Shown: positions 9,498-18,907, counted from the first letter of the stretch. The stretch is DNA of 64,000 bases from Phycisphaerae bacterium (GCA_002862305.1 PKCS01000053.1:1-64000); one strand, 5' to 3'. The notes: generated from the sequence alone by a model not told the origin. Numbers and translations are program-made.

Positions 9498-10940
9498 ATG
9501 AACCACACCACGTCGACAGCCTGCATGGTGGTCCTGCTCGCGGGATGCACCCCCTACGAGCTCCGGGACCTCCGGACCCCGGCGGTGGTGATGCCGGAAT
9601 CCCTCGACGCCCCGGCCCCGGTCCTGGCGGTCCCCGAGCACTGGTGGCTTGCCTTCGACGAGCCCGGGCTCGACGAGACCGTGACGCAGGCGTTCGCCGA
9701 GAACCTGGACCTCCGACAGGCCTGGGCCCGGCTGCAGCAGGCGATGGCGCAGGCCACCATCGTCGGTGCACCCGTCTACCCCGAGGTGAACCTCGACGGC
9801 GGCGCGGAGCGTCGCCGCACCGACTCCGACGGCAATCGACTCTACGCCAACCAGTTTCGGCTCGGCCTCGGGCTGACCTGGGAGCTCGACCTGTGGCAGA
9901 AGATCGCCAACCGCGCGGAGGCCGCGCGCCTGCTCGCCACCGCGACCCGGGACGACGTCGAGCAGACCGCCCTGCTGCTCTCGGGCACCGTGGTGGACCT
10001 GTGGTTCACGATCCAGGAACAGGAGCAGCTGCTGGTGGTGCTGGGCGAGCAGATCCAAGCCTCCCGCGACCAGCTGGAAGTGGTTGAACTCCGCTACGGA
10101 CGGGGCGTCGGCAGCGCGCTGCAGGTCCTCCAGCAGCGCCTTCAGCTCGCCCAGGTGGTCTCCGAGGTCCCCACCGTGGAGGCGGAGCTGGAGGTGACGA
10201 AGAACCAGCTCGCGATCCTCCTGGGACGAGCCCCCCAGTTCCCGGTCGAGCCCCTCCCGGCCCCGGTCCTCCCGGAGCTTCCGGCGTTTCCGATCCTGCC
10301 CGCCCCCCGCGAACTGCTGGACACCCGTCCCGACCTCCGGGCCGCGTACAAGCGCCTTGCGGCCGCGGACCTCGAGGTGGCGGCCGCGATCGCGGACATG
10401 CTCCCCACCATCAGGATCTCCCTCGACGCGGCCTTCAGTTCCCCCAGCCTCTCGACCCTCTTCGACGACACCATCGCAAGCATGGGTGGAAGCCTGCTCC
10501 AGCCGGTGTTCGATGCGGATCGCCGGGGGGCCGAGGTCGAGCGACGCAAGGGGCTCATGCTCGAACGGGCCAGCGCGTTCAGCGAGGCGTTCCTCGTCGC
10601 CCTCCGCGAGATCAAGGACGCGATCGATCGTGAGCTGAACCAGGTCGTCCTCCTGGAGGAGATCCGCGAGCAGGTCGGGATCGCGACCGCCACCCTCGCG
10701 GAGGCGCGCTTCAGCTACGCGAACGGGCAGAACGAGTACCTGGACGTGATCTCCGCGCTGCAGTCGCTGCAGAGCGTCCAGCGACGCGAGGTGACGGTGC
10801 GCAAGCAGTTGCTCGCCACGCGTGCGAGCCTCTACCTCGCGCTGGGCGGCAGCTGGCTGCGCGAGCTGGAACCCGGACCCGGATTCGGCGAGACCGCCCT
10901 CGACCACCCCGCCCCGGATGACGGAGGGCCCCGCACGTGA
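9498..10940 (+). CDS. Outer-membrane efflux lipoprotein, TolC/OprM (NodT) type
   Basis: The product is 480 residues. The lipoprotein signal ends at Cys17 (LLAGC). The rest has the duplicated helical OEP repeat of outer-membrane channel proteins, including LTWELDLWQKIANRAEAARL in the first half and an equivalent SLLQPVFDADRRGAEVERR segment in the second. It forms the exit duct of the tripartite pump encoded downstream. The start at 9498 is chosen for the lipobox, although in-frame upstream codons exist. Its stop overlaps the GTG of the adaptor gene by 3 bases, so the two are translationally coupled. A TAGACT hexamer about 65 bases upstream could be the operon's -10 element. Confidence 0.9.
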   Translation: MNHTTSTACMVVLLAGCTPYELRDLRTPAVVMPESLDAPAPVLAVPEHWWLAFDEPGLDETVTQAFAENLDLRQAWARLQQAMAQATIVGAPVYPEVNLDGGAERRRTDSDGNRLYANQFRLGLGLTWELDLWQKIANRAEAARLLATATRDDVEQTALLLSGTVVDLWFTIQEQEQLLVVLGEQIQASRDQLEVVELRYGRGVGSALQVLQQRLQLAQVVSEVPTVEAELEVTKNQLAILLGRAPQFPVEPLPAPVLPELPAFPILPAPRELLDTRPDLRAAYKRLAAADLEVAAAIADMLPTIRISLDAAFSSPSLSTLFDDTIASMGGSLLQPVFDADRRGAEVERRKGLMLERASAFSEAFLVALREIKDAIDRELNQVVLLEEIREQVGIATATLAEARFSYANGQNEYLDVISALQSLQSVQRREVTVRKQLLATRASLYLALGGSWLRELEPGPGFGETALDHPAPDDGGPRT

Positions 10941-12199
10941 GCGACCGGAAGTCCATCCCCCGACGTCCCGACGGCCTCCGCGTGCTCCTCGCCGTGGTGC
11001 GCTTCCTGCTGCCGGTGCTGGTCATGGCCGGAGCGGTGTACGGGAGCATCCTGCTCATCGGCGCTCGCCCCACCCCGCCACGGATCGACCGGGACCAGCG
11101 CGCCACCCTGGTGGAGACGGTCCTGCCGGTCACCCGTCCGGACCGTGCGGTCATCACCGGCTACGGCACGGTCGAAGCCCACCGGGTCCTCACCCTCCAG
11201 CCCCAGGTCGGGGGCGCGGTCCTGGAGGTGAACCCCTCCCTGGTCGCGGGGGGACTGGTCGGCACCGGCGAGGTGTTGATGCAGATCGAGACCCAGGACT
11301 ACGAACTCGCGCTCCAGCAGCGTCGAGCCGAGGTGGCCAATGCCGAGGTCGACCTGCAGATGGCGGAGGCGAGCTCGCTGGTCGCGCAACGGGAGTGGGA
11401 GCTCCTGGGGGAGTCGATCGAGACCAGCGACATCGGACGGCAGCTGGCCCGCAAGGAGCCCCAGCGCCGCGAGGCGGAGGCGATGCTCGATGCCGCCCGC
11501 GGGAAGCTGAAGCTGGCGGAGCTGGACCTCGAGCGGACGACGATCCGGGCCCCCTTCAACGCCCTGGTGCTGAACGATTCGGTGGAGCTCGGGCAGATCG
11601 TCGCGCCCCGAACCCCGGTCGCGACCCTGGTCGGGACCGACGAGTTCGAGGTCATCGCCTCGATCCCCCTCGCCAAGATCCCCCTGATCGTCATCGACCC
11701 CGCGGACCCCGCCCGGAATTCCCGGGCGACCGTGACCCTCGAGCTGGGTGACGGACGCACGCTGGTCCGACGCGCCCGGGTGGACCGACTCGCGGGCGAG
11801 GTCGAACGCTCCGGACGCCTCGCGAAGGTGATCATCCAGATCCTCGATCCCCTCAACCGCGAGGGGATCCCGGATCGCGGGGTGCTGCTGCTGGGAAGCT
11901 ACGTGCGGGTCGAGATCGAGGGGCCGATGATCGAGGACGTCATCGAGCTGCCACGCTCGGTCCTGCGGGAGAACGACACGATCCTGGTGATGGACGCCGA
12001 CCAGCGGCTCGCGGTCCGCGACTACACCGTGGTGCTCGGGCGGACGGACACCGTGCTCGCCCGGATCGGACTGGAGCCGGGCGACCGGATCATCACCAGC
12101 CCGATCGGGGTCGCGATCGCCGGGATGCCCCTCGCGGAGGTCGGTGCGGTGGAACTCACCGGGCAGGCCGCCCCCGGAGGGGGGAACGAGGGTTCGTGA
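10937..12199 (+). CDS. RND efflux periplasmic adaptor (membrane fusion protein)
   Basis: The product is 420 residues. One membrane-spanning segment near the N-terminus (residues ~15-43) is followed by a biotinyl-lipoyl-like half domain (LTLQPQVGGAVLEVNPSLVA), an alpha-hairpin (~115-200) and the second lipoyl half (TTIRAPFNALVLNDSVELGQ). Beta-barrel and membrane-proximal domains complete it. It links the inner-membrane permease to the outer-membrane factor. The GTG start overlaps the previous stop codon (GTGA), and its own stop overlaps the GTG of the permease gene in the same way, so the three genes are tightly coupled. Confidence 0.9.
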   Translation: MSDRKSIPRRPDGLRVLLAVVRFLLPVLVMAGAVYGSILLIGARPTPPRIDRDQRATLVETVLPVTRPDRAVITGYGTVEAHRVLTLQPQVGGAVLEVNPSLVAGGLVGTGEVLMQIETQDYELALQQRRAEVANAEVDLQMAEASSLVAQREWELLGESIETSDIGRQLARKEPQRREAEAMLDAARGKLKLAELDLERTTIRAPFNALVLNDSVELGQIVAPRTPVATLVGTDEFEVIASIPLAKIPLIVIDPADPARNSRATVTLELGDGRTLVRRARVDRLAGEVERSGRLAKVIIQILDPLNREGIPDRGVLLLGSYVRVEIEGPMIEDVIELPRSVLRENDTILVMDADQRLAVRDYTVVLGRTDTVLARIGLEPGDRIITSPIGVAIAGMPLAEVGAVELTGQAAPGGGNEGS

Positions 12200-15100
12200 C
12201 CACCCCCCGCTCCAGGTATCGAGGGCCCGTGGCCTGGATGGCCGGGCACCCCGTCGCGGCCAACCTCCTGATGCTGGCGCTGCTGATCGGGGGCTTCGTC
12301 TCCGCGTTCAACATCAAGCAGGAGGTGTTCCCGGAGTTCACCCTGGACGTGATCGGGATCTCGGTGAGCTATCCGGGCGCGAGCCCCGAGGAGACCGAGA
12401 CGGGGATCCTGCTGGTCACCGAGGATGCGGTGCGCGGGATCGAGGGCGTCAAGCGGATCACCTCGACCGCCCGGGAGGGATCCGGTTCGGTCAGCGTGGA
12501 GCTGCTCGCCTCCGCGGACGTCGATCGCGTGCTGCAGGACGTCAAGAACGCGGTGGACCGGATCGTGACCTACCCCGAGGACGCCGAGCGACCCAAGGTG
12601 TCGCTCATGGAGAGCCGCAACCGGGTGGTGACGCTGGCGGTGTACGGGCCGTACCCCGAGAAGGTCCTGCGCGGGATGGCGGAGCGGATCCGCGACGAAC
12701 TCTCGATCCGCGAGGACGTCACCGTCACCGAGCTCGGATCCTCGAAGGCCCCGGAGATCTCCATCGAGATCCCCAGCGCGGTCCTTCGTTCCTACGGCAT
12801 CACCCCGGACGAGGTGGCCCGGCGGATCCGGAGCTCCGCGGTCGAACTTCCGGCGGGAAGCCTCAGGACCGACGCCGGGGAGGTCCTCATCCGGACCACC
12901 GAGCGGCGCGACTTCGGCCGGGAATTCGCCGACATCCCGATCATCGCGAACCCGGACGGGTCGGTGGTCCTGCTGGGGGACATGGCGGTCATCGAGGACG
13001 GCTTCCAGGACGTCGACCAGGACCGCATGGTGAACGGGCTGCCCGCGGCCAGCGTCGAGGTGTTCCGGGTGGGGACGGAATCGCCGATCTCGGTGTCCTC
13101 GGCGGTGACCGAGTACCTGGCCGAACTGGCCCCCGAACTGCCCCCCGGGATGACCGCGGAGATCGTGCAGGACGACTCGGTGGCCTATCGCGAGCGCATC
13201 AACCTCCTGCTTCGGAACGCGATGCTCGGGTTGGTGCTGGTGCTCCTGATGCTGGGCCTGTTCCTCGAGCCTCGACTGGCCTTCTGGGTGACGCTCGGGA
13301 TCCCGATCTCGATCCTCGGATCCTTCATGTTCCTCGGGTCCACCGATGCCTCGATCAACATGATCTCCCTCTTCGCGTTCATCGTGACCCTCGGCATCAT
13401 CGTGGACGACGCGGTGGTGGTGGGCGAGAACATCTACGAGAAGCGGGAGCAGGGCATGCCCGCCCTCCAGGCCTCGGTCGAGGGGGCGCGGCAGATCGCC
13501 GGTCCGGTCACCTTCGCGATCCTGACCAACATCGTGGCCTTCACCCCCCTGCTCTTCGTCCCCGGCGCGAGCGGACGGTTCTTCATGCAGATCCCGGCGG
13601 TCGCGATCTCGGTGTTCCTGATCTCCCTCGTGGAATCCCTCTTCATCCTGCCCGCACACCTCTCGCATTCACCCCGGCGGACCCTCTTCTGGAAGATCGT
13701 CTCCCTGCCATCGGACTACTTCAGCCGCGCCCTCCGGCGCTTCATCCGGGCCGTCTACACCCCGGTGGCACGGGTCGCGATGCAGCAGCACTACCTCACG
13801 ATCTCCCTGGGATTCTCGATGCTGGCCCTCTCGGTGAGCCTGGTGCTCGGGGGCTGGCTCCCCTTCACCTTCCTCCCGACGATCGATGCGGACTTCATCC
13901 GGGTCAACGCCCGACTGCCGGTCGGCGTCCCCTACGAGCGGACCCAGGAGCTCCAGCAGCGGGTGCGGGTGGCGCTGGAGACCACCATCGAGGAACTCGG
14001 CGGACCCGCGACGATCCGCAACATCCAGGCGGTCGCGGGGGGAACGATCGGGGGCGGCGGCCCCGGGGCAAGCTCGGGTCGGACCGCGAGCAACCTCTTC
14101 AGCCTGCGCGTCGAGCTGGTCCCCGAAGGCGAGCGCAGCTTCAACGCCAGTGAGTTCAGGCGGATCTGGAGCGAACACACCGGAACCCTCCCCGGCGTCG
14201 AGAGCCTCTCCTTCACCAGCGAGATCGGGCGCCCCTCCGGGGCCGCGATCGACGTCGAACTCAGCCACCGGGACCCCGAGCTCCTGGAGGCGGCCAGTCG
14301 CTCGCTCGCGGATTCCCTGCAGGGCTTCGCGGGCCTGTCCGGGATCGACTCCGGGATCTCCCGCGGCAAGTCCCAGCTCAACTACGCGTTGACCCCCGAG
14401 GCCCGCAGCCTCGGACTCGATTCGATGGAACTCGCCCGCCAGACCAGGAGCTTCCTCTTCGGGTCGGAGGCGCTTCGGCAGCAACGCGGCCGTGACGAGA
14501 TCCGGGTGATGGTCCGACTGCCGGAATCCGAGCGCACCACCCTCCACACCCTGGAGAACCTCCTCCTTCGGGCCCCGGACGGGACCGAGATCCCGCTGCC
14601 GGAGGCGGTCGACGTCACCGAGGGCCGGGCCTACAACTCGATCTCCCGCACCGACGGACGCCGGGTGAACTCGGTGACCGCGGACCTCGACACCGCGGTG
14701 ACCACCGGCAACCTGGTGGTCGCGGAGCTGCAGTCCGAGGTCATTCCACAGCTGCTGCGCGCCTATCCCGGGCTGAGCTGGACGTTCGAAGGCGAGCAGT
14801 CAGAGCAGTGGGAGTCCCTCTCGAGTCTCGCCAAGGGATTCGGCTACGCGATGTTCGCGATCTACGCCCTGCTGGCGATCGCGTTCCGGAGCTGGGCCCA
14901 GCCGCTGATCGTGATGAGCGCCATTCCCTTCGGGGTGATCGGCGCGATCATCGGGCACCTGCTGATGGGCTACAGCATGAGCCTGATCTCGCTGTTCGGC
15001 ATCGTGGCCCTCTCGGGGGTGGTGGTCAACGACTCCCTGGTGCTCCTGGTCACCGCGAACGAGTACCGGCGCACCCATCCCGAGTGGAGCCCCGCCCGGG

Positions 15101-15411
15101 TGGTCGGCGAGGCGGGCGCACGGCGCTTCCGGCCGATCCTCCTGACCAGCGTCACCACCTTCTGCGGGCTGATGCCGATGCTCTTCGAGACCTCGGTGCA
15201 GGCACGGTTCCTGATCCCCATGGCGATCTCCATCGCCTTCGGGATCATCTTCGCGACCGTGATCATCCTGCTGATCGTCCCCGCGCTCTACCTGGCCCTC
15301 GAGGACCTGCTGAGGCTCCGGGACTGGATCACCGGTGGACGCGACCCGCAGGAGCACCGAATCCCCTCGGATCCGGCCACTCCCCCCACCAGCACTCCCC
15401 TGTCCAGCTGA
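12196..15411 (+). CDS. RND-family efflux transporter permease (AcrB/HAE1-like)
   Basis: The product is 1071 residues, the usual length for this family, with 12 predicted membrane segments and two large periplasmic loops. The proton-relay aspartates of helix 4 are present (GIIVDDAVVVGENIYEK). In the helix-10 region the sequence is ALSGVVVNDSLVLLV, so the lysine of E. coli AcrB is not conserved. That is common in the non-enterobacterial HAE/VceF-like subfamilies. The likely role is proton-driven export of drugs, lipids or other amphiphiles. The substrate cannot be deduced. The GTG start overlaps the adaptor stop codon. The next gene begins 26 bases after its stop and is probably in the same transcript. 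Confidence 0.9.
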   Translation: MTTPRSRYRGPVAWMAGHPVAANLLMLALLIGGFVSAFNIKQEVFPEFTLDVIGISVSYPGASPEETETGILLVTEDAVRGIEGVKRITSTAREGSGSVSVELLASADVDRVLQDVKNAVDRIVTYPEDAERPKVSLMESRNRVVTLAVYGPYPEKVLRGMAERIRDELSIREDVTVTELGSSKAPEISIEIPSAVLRSYGITPDEVARRIRSSAVELPAGSLRTDAGEVLIRTTERRDFGREFADIPIIANPDGSVVLLGDMAVIEDGFQDVDQDRMVNGLPAASVEVFRVGTESPISVSSAVTEYLAELAPELPPGMTAEIVQDDSVAYRERINLLLRNAMLGLVLVLLMLGLFLEPRLAFWVTLGIPISILGSFMFLGSTDASINMISLFAFIVTLGIIVDDAVVVGENIYEKREQGMPALQASVEGARQIAGPVTFAILTNIVAFTPLLFVPGASGRFFMQIPAVAISVFLISLVESLFILPAHLSHSPRRTLFWKIVSLPSDYFSRALRRFIRAVYTPVARVAMQQHYLTISLGFSMLALSVSLVLGGWLPFTFLPTIDADFIRVNARLPVGVPYERTQELQQRVRVALETTIEELGGPATIRNIQAVAGGTIGGGGPGASSGRTASNLFSLRVELVPEGERSFNASEFRRIWSEHTGTLPGVESLSFTSEIGRPSGAAIDVELSHRDPELLEAASRSLADSLQGFAGLSGIDSGISRGKSQLNYALTPEARSLGLDSMELARQTRSFLFGSEALRQQRGRDEIRVMVRLPESERTTLHTLENLLLRAPDGTEIPLPEAVDVTEGRAYNSISRTDGRRVNSVTADLDTAVTTGNLVVAELQSEVIPQLLRAYPGLSWTFEGEQSEQWESLSSLAKGFGYAMFAIYALLAIAFRSWAQPLIVMSAIPFGVIGAIIGHLLMGYSMSLISLFGIVALSGVVVNDSLVLLVTANEYRRTHPEWSPARVVGEAGARRFRPILLTSVTTFCGLMPMLFETSVQARFLIPMAISIAFGIIFATVIILLIVPALYLALEDLLRLRDWITGGRDPQEHRIPSDPATPPTSTPLSS

Positions 15412-15437
15412 CCCCCACCACGCCCGGCCCCGATCCC

Positions 15438-16778
15438 GTGAACCCACCCCCCGCCAACGCTCGACGACTCTCGGAGATCCTGGTGGCGTGGTGGCCGCTG
15501 GCACTGAGCTGGCTGATGATGGGGGTCGAGCTGCCGATGATCAGCGCGGTGGTGGCCAGGCTGCCCGACCAGACCGTCCAGCTGGCGGCCTTCGGCGGCG
15601 TGGTCTTCCCCCTGGCCCTCCTGGTGGAGGCGCCGGTGATCATGATGCTCGCCGCGTCCACCGCACTCAGCACCAACGAGGCGGCGTACCGGGTGCTCAA
15701 GCGGTTCATGGCCAGGACCGCCCTCGCCATGACGCTGCTCCACCTGCTCTTCGGATTCACGCCCCTCTACGACCTCGTGGTGGTTCCCCTGCTCGACATC
15801 CCCGAGGAGGTCGTCGAGCCGGCGCGGCTCGGCTTCCAGCTGATGCTCCCCTGGACCTGGGCGATCGCGGACCGGCGGTTCCACCAGGGGGTCCTGATCC
15901 GGTTCGGACTGCGCAGCACCGTCGCGATCGGGACCGGGATCCGCCTGGTCACGACCCTGCTGGTCCTCACGGTCGGTTGGTCCCTGCAGGTCGAGGGCGC
16001 ACTCCTCGCCGGCGCCGCCCTGGCCCTGAGCACCATCGCCGAAGCGGTGTACGCACGAGTCAAGGTGGCCCCGGTGCTCCGCGGCCCGATGCGAACCCGC
16101 CCGGTCAACGACGTGGTGGTCAGGGGACGTGCCCTCTGGAGGTTCTACGTCCCCCTCGCGATGACCCCGCTCCTGGTGCTGGCGATGCAGCCGGTCGGGG
16201 CCGCGGGGATCGACCGGATGCCCAACGCGGTGACCTCGCTGGCGATCTGGGCGCCCCTGAGCAGCCTGGTGTTCTTCTGTCGAAGCCCCGGGGTGGCCTT
16301 CAACGAGGTGGTCATCGGCCACGCCGAGGAGCCGGGGGCTCGCCGGGCGCTCTGGCGATTCGCCTGGACCGCGGGGCTGGCCGCGTCCGGGGTGCTGGGC
16401 CTGCTCGCCCTTCCACCCAGTGCACGCTTCTGGTTCGGCACCATGATCGGGCTGGACCCCGACCTGGTCGACCTCGGGGTCCGGTCCCTCTGGATCGCCC
16501 TGCCGATCCCGCTGATGACCTTCCTCCAGTCCTACTTCCAGGGCTGCATCGTCAATGCGCACCGGACCCGGTTCATCACCGAGTCGGTGGTGATCTACGT
16601 CGTGGTCACCGGGGTGGTGATCGGGTCCGGGATCTGGATCCAGCCGGCCCACGGCATCACGGTGGTGATGCTGGCCACCACGCTCGGGAACCTCGCCCAG
16701 ACCCTCTGGCTCGGGGTGAGCTACCTCCGACTGGTGCCGGCCGGCGGCCACGTCGCGGCCGGGAACCACGAAAAGTGA
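15438..16778 (+). CDS. Multi-pass membrane protein, MATE/MOP-flippase-like
   Basis: The product is 446 residues with about 12 hydrophobic segments and little soluble sequence. The duplicated layout and an opening like WWPLALSWLMMGVELPMISA recall the MOP superfamily (MATE exporters, polysaccharide flippases) or the ANKH-like branch. I cannot assign a family with certainty. The GTG at 15438 is chosen because it lies just before the first membrane helix and 26 bases after the RND permease stop. The position in the operon suggests export of a related substrate or a lipid/polymer flippase role, which is inference. Confidence 0.65.
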   Translation: MNPPPANARRLSEILVAWWPLALSWLMMGVELPMISAVVARLPDQTVQLAAFGGVVFPLALLVEAPVIMMLAASTALSTNEAAYRVLKRFMARTALAMTLLHLLFGFTPLYDLVVVPLLDIPEEVVEPARLGFQLMLPWTWAIADRRFHQGVLIRFGLRSTVAIGTGIRLVTTLLVLTVGWSLQVEGALLAGAALALSTIAEAVYARVKVAPVLRGPMRTRPVNDVVVRGRALWRFYVPLAMTPLLVLAMQPVGAAGIDRMPNAVTSLAIWAPLSSLVFFCRSPGVAFNEVVIGHAEEPGARRALWRFAWTAGLAASGVLGLLALPPSARFWFGTMIGLDPDLVDLGVRSLWIALPIPLMTFLQSYFQGCIVNAHRTRFITESVVIYVVVTGVVIGSGIWIQPAHGITVVMLATTLGNLAQTLWLGVSYLRLVPAGGHVAAGNHEK

Positions 16779-16842
16779 TTGGAACCCGCGCCACGGAACG
16801 ATATGGTGGACGTCCCTTCTGACCCAAGCCCGGAGCCCATCG

Positions 16843-17064
16843 ATGTCCAAGAAGAAGCAGCAGCAGCAGAAGAAGAAGATGCGTGACTTCCGGAAGAAGA
16901 AGAAGGCGGCCTCACGGCGGGAGGCGGTGCGCGAGGACCAGGAGCAGGCGGAGAAGCCGCTGCCTCGCGGGGGCAACCGCCCCGACTTCGCCTCGAGCAA
17001 GACCGGGACGCGATCCATGGGCGGTGGCGGCGGCAGCCAGATGCATCGCCCCCAGGGTGGGTGA
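16843..17064 (+). CDS. Small lysine-rich protein, unknown
   Basis: The product is 73 residues, strongly basic at the N-terminus (MSKKKQQQQKKKMRDFRKKK) and Gly-rich at the C-terminus (GGGGGSQMHRPQGG). GGAG lies about 8 bases before the ATG. No domain is recognised. The composition would fit a nucleic-acid-binding or ribosome-associated protein, but that is a guess. It is convergent with the crcB pair, whose stop codon lies 7 bases downstream. Confidence 0.6.
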   Translation: MSKKKQQQQKKKMRDFRKKKKAASRREAVREDQEQAEKPLPRGGNRPDFASSKTGTRSMGGGGGSQMHRPQGG

Positions 17065-17070
17065 CACGCC

Positions 17071-17622
17071 TCAGTCCTGCGTCACTTCGGACGGGTCCCG
17101 GGCGAGTGGGTGCCGGGCCAGCACGATCAGCTGCCCCAGCTTGAGCCCCCCCCACGTCGCGAGCACCCCCAGGACCACGCTCCCCACGACGTTGACCAGC
17201 AGTCCCACCGTGTCGCCGCCGGCGTTGAGCTGGAGCGACACGAGGCTGAAGAGGCTGAAGGTGGTCATCCCGCCCAGGAACCCGGTGATCAGGATGGCCG
17301 AGGCCAGTTGCGCGCGCACGTCCGCGGCGAACTCCCGGAAGACCGGGGCGGTGGGATCCCCGGGCGGCCACCACCCCCTCGAGCACAGCGGCGCCGCGAG
17401 GCGGCTGCCCGCCATGCGACTCGGCTGGTCGCGGTTGTAGACCGCCTCGATCAGCATGAACACCAGGCCGATCAGGAGGCACCCGAGCACGTTCACGATC
17501 ATCACCGCGACGTACTGCGGGAGGCCGATCACGTCGTGCGCGAGGTAGGCAAGCAGGTGTCGGGCCAGCGCCCCGAAGGCGCCGCCCACGCCGATCCCCA
17601 GCATCATGATCAGGGTCCTCAC
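17071..17622 (-). CDS. crcB: Fluoride channel CrcB/Fluc, second copy
   Basis: The product is 183 residues with four membrane segments. It keeps the family motifs GGAFGALARH, IVNVLGCLLIG and GFLGGMTTFSLFSL, which line the dual-topology fluoride pore. A hydrophilic insertion of about 40 residues lies between helices 2 and 3 and is longer than usual. The GTG start overlaps the stop codon of the upstream crcB (GTGA). Paired crcB genes may make heterodimers, as proposed for some bacteria. The role is export of fluoride from the cytoplasm. Confidence 0.88.
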   Translation of the reverse strand: MRTLIMMLGIGVGGAFGALARHLLAYLAHDVIGLPQYVAVMIVNVLGCLLIGLVFMLIEAVYNRDQPSRMAGSRLAAPLCSRGWWPPGDPTAPVFREFAADVRAQLASAILITGFLGGMTTFSLFSLVSLQLNAGGDTVGLLVNVVGSVVLGVLATWGGLKLGQLIVLARHPLARDPSEVTQD

Positions 17623-18056
17623 GCCGCCACCACCCCTCCCAGCGTCCAACCCCCGAGCACCGCGAGGAAGCAGGCGCCCACCGAGACCAGGATGTTGGCG
17701 GTGAACCAGCGCCGGTCCTCGATCGCGAGGAAGACGTTATCGAGGGCGAAGGAACTGAAGGTGGTGAACGCCCCGCAGAAACCGACCGCGGTCAGGGCGA
17801 GCAGCTCGCCGTACTCGATCCTCTCGATCTCGAGGTTCAGCGGGGAGAGCGGCCCGAGCCGGAGGCCCGCCTGCTCGAGGGTCAGCCAGTTGACGAAGAA
17901 CCCGGCCAGGAAGCTGCCCAGCAGGTTGACCACCAGGATCCCGCACCAGCCGGGAAGCGAGGTACGCGCGGACACCAGGGTGAGCACGAGGTAGCGGGCC
18001 AGGGCCCCGATCGTTCCACCGAGCATCACCAGCGGGATGGCGAGGATGAGGGTCAT
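17619..18056 (-). CDS. crcB: Fluoride channel CrcB/Fluc, first copy
   Basis: The product is 145 residues with four membrane helices. Classic motifs are GGTIGALARY, VVNLLGSFLAG and GFCGAFTTFSSFALDN. The start at 18056 is chosen because GGAGTCG lies upstream and the first helix begins immediately. A TTG frame extends to 18131 but adds a hydrophilic leader unlike the family. Its stop overlaps the GTG of the second crcB. A candidate promoter lies at 18103-18131, which would leave only about 40 bases of leader. That is too short for a full crcB-type fluoride riboswitch. Confidence 0.88.
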   Translation of the reverse strand: MTLILAIPLVMLGGTIGALARYLVLTLVSARTSLPGWCGILVVNLLGSFLAGFFVNWLTLEQAGLRLGPLSPLNLEIERIEYGELLALTAVGFCGAFTTFSSFALDNVFLAIEDRRWFTANILVSVGACFLAVLGGWTLGGVVAA

Positions 18057-18102
18057 GGGCGCGTCGACTCCGGGAAATTCGCGGGACACCGCGCTGGCCC
18101 CG

Positions 18103-18131
18103 ATTCTCACCAACGAAGGGACGAGCGTCAA
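18103..18131 (-). promoter_or_regulatory. Candidate sigma-70-type promoter for the crcB pair
   Basis: Read leftward, TTGACG (18126-18131) and GAGAAT (18103-18108) are separated by 17 bases. Transcription would begin about 40 bases before the crcB start at 18056. Confidence 0.4.
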
Positions 18132-18143
18132 AGCATGGCCTTG

Positions 18144-18178
18144 AAAACGACGCCGACCCCCCGGATGCGGGGGGTCGG
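18144..18178 (-). terminator. Intrinsic terminator after tRNA-Gly(TCC)
   Basis: CCGACCCCCCG and CGGGGGGTCGG form a perfect 11-bp stem with a 4-base loop (18153-18178). Read leftward it is followed by CGTCGTTTTC. It separates the tRNA transcript from the crcB promoter. Confidence 0.75.
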
Positions 18179-18192
18179 TACCTGTTCAGGAA

Positions 18193-18264
18193 GCGGGCGA
18201 AGGGGTTCGAACCCTCGACATTCAGCTTGGAAGGCTGACGCTCTACCAACTGAGCTACGCCCGC
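18193..18264 (-). tRNA. tRNA-Gly (anticodon TCC)
   Basis: A complete 72-base cloverleaf reads leftward: acceptor GCGGGCG/CGCCCGC, D stem GCTC/GAGC, anticodon stem TCAGC/GCTGA with loop CTTCCAA, and T arm with TTCGAAC. The anticodon is TCC. CCA is not encoded. It is nearly identical in its core to tRNA-Gly(CCC) at 41774-41844. Confidence 0.95.
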
Positions 18265-18367
18265 GCCAGGTCCGTTGAACGGACGACTTCACGATATCAG
18301 ACCGGGGCTGGACTGTCGTGGGCCCTGATCCGGGTCCGGGGAATTTGACCGCAGGTGAGGCGCGGTC

Positions 18368-18907
18368 TCAGCCCACGGACTGTCCGTGACGGGCCACGAT
18401 GTCCGGCCAGGCGCCCTTGAGGGACTGGGCCCAGTCGGCGATGCGGGACTCCGTGAGGTGGTCCTGGGTGTCCTCGTCGATCGCGAGACCGCAGAACTCG
18501 CCGTCGATCACCGCCAGGGACTCCTCGAACTCGTGGGTGTCGGTCGGCGTGAAGGCGATGCCGCCGGTGGCCCCACGCTCGAGCAGCTTCTTGTAGAGGA
18601 TGCCCATCGCGTCCTGGTAGGTGTCCGCGTAGGAGCACTGGTCCCCGACGCCGATCATTGTCACGGAACAGGACAGGTCGACGTCGTCGAGGTCGTCGTA
18701 GACGTCGCTCCACCCGTACTCGAGCTCACCCACGTCCCAGGTCGGGATCGCGCAGACGAGGAAGTCCCAGTTGTTCAGGTCGCTGGCCCCGACCTTGTTG
18801 ACGTCGACGAACTCCAGCTCGATCTCGGGCTTGAGCGCCTCGAGGACGATCTCCGCAACGTGCCAGGTCCGTCCAGTGCAGGATCCGTAAATCAGTGCCG
18901 CTTTCAC
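18368..18907 (-). CDS. Flavodoxin
   Basis: The product is 179 residues, matching long-chain flavodoxins. The N-terminal FMN phosphate loop is present as YGSCTGRTWHVAE (T/S-x-T-G-x-T pattern). The acidic segments WDFLVCAIPTWDVGELEYGW and MIGVGDQCSYADTYQDAMG correspond to the flavin-contact loops. It is a small one-electron carrier that could serve metabolic enzymes under iron limitation. The start is GTG with GGAG about 9 bases upstream, and the family N-terminus begins right there. The gene stands alone, with 253 bases between it and the xylanase gene. I see nothing else in that gap. Confidence 0.9.
   Translation of the reverse strand: MKAALIYGSCTGRTWHVAEIVLEALKPEIELEFVDVNKVGASDLNNWDFLVCAIPTWDVGELEYGWSDVYDDLDDVDLSCSVTMIGVGDQCSYADTYQDAMGILYKKLLERGATGGIAFTPTDTHEFEESLAVIDGEFCGLAIDEDTQDHLTESRIADWAQSLKGAWPDIVARHGQSVG

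Noticed and set aside
8910-10907. Leftward frame of 665 codons covering the outer-membrane factor gene
   Set aside because: It runs antisense to the clear TolC-like gene and into the ABC-F gene in the wrong frame. No motif fits.
18057-18102. crcB-type fluoride riboswitch before the first crcB
   Set aside because: The likely leader is only about 40 bases and I see no pseudoknot-like pattern. The upstream hairpin at 18153-18178 belongs to the tRNA transcript.
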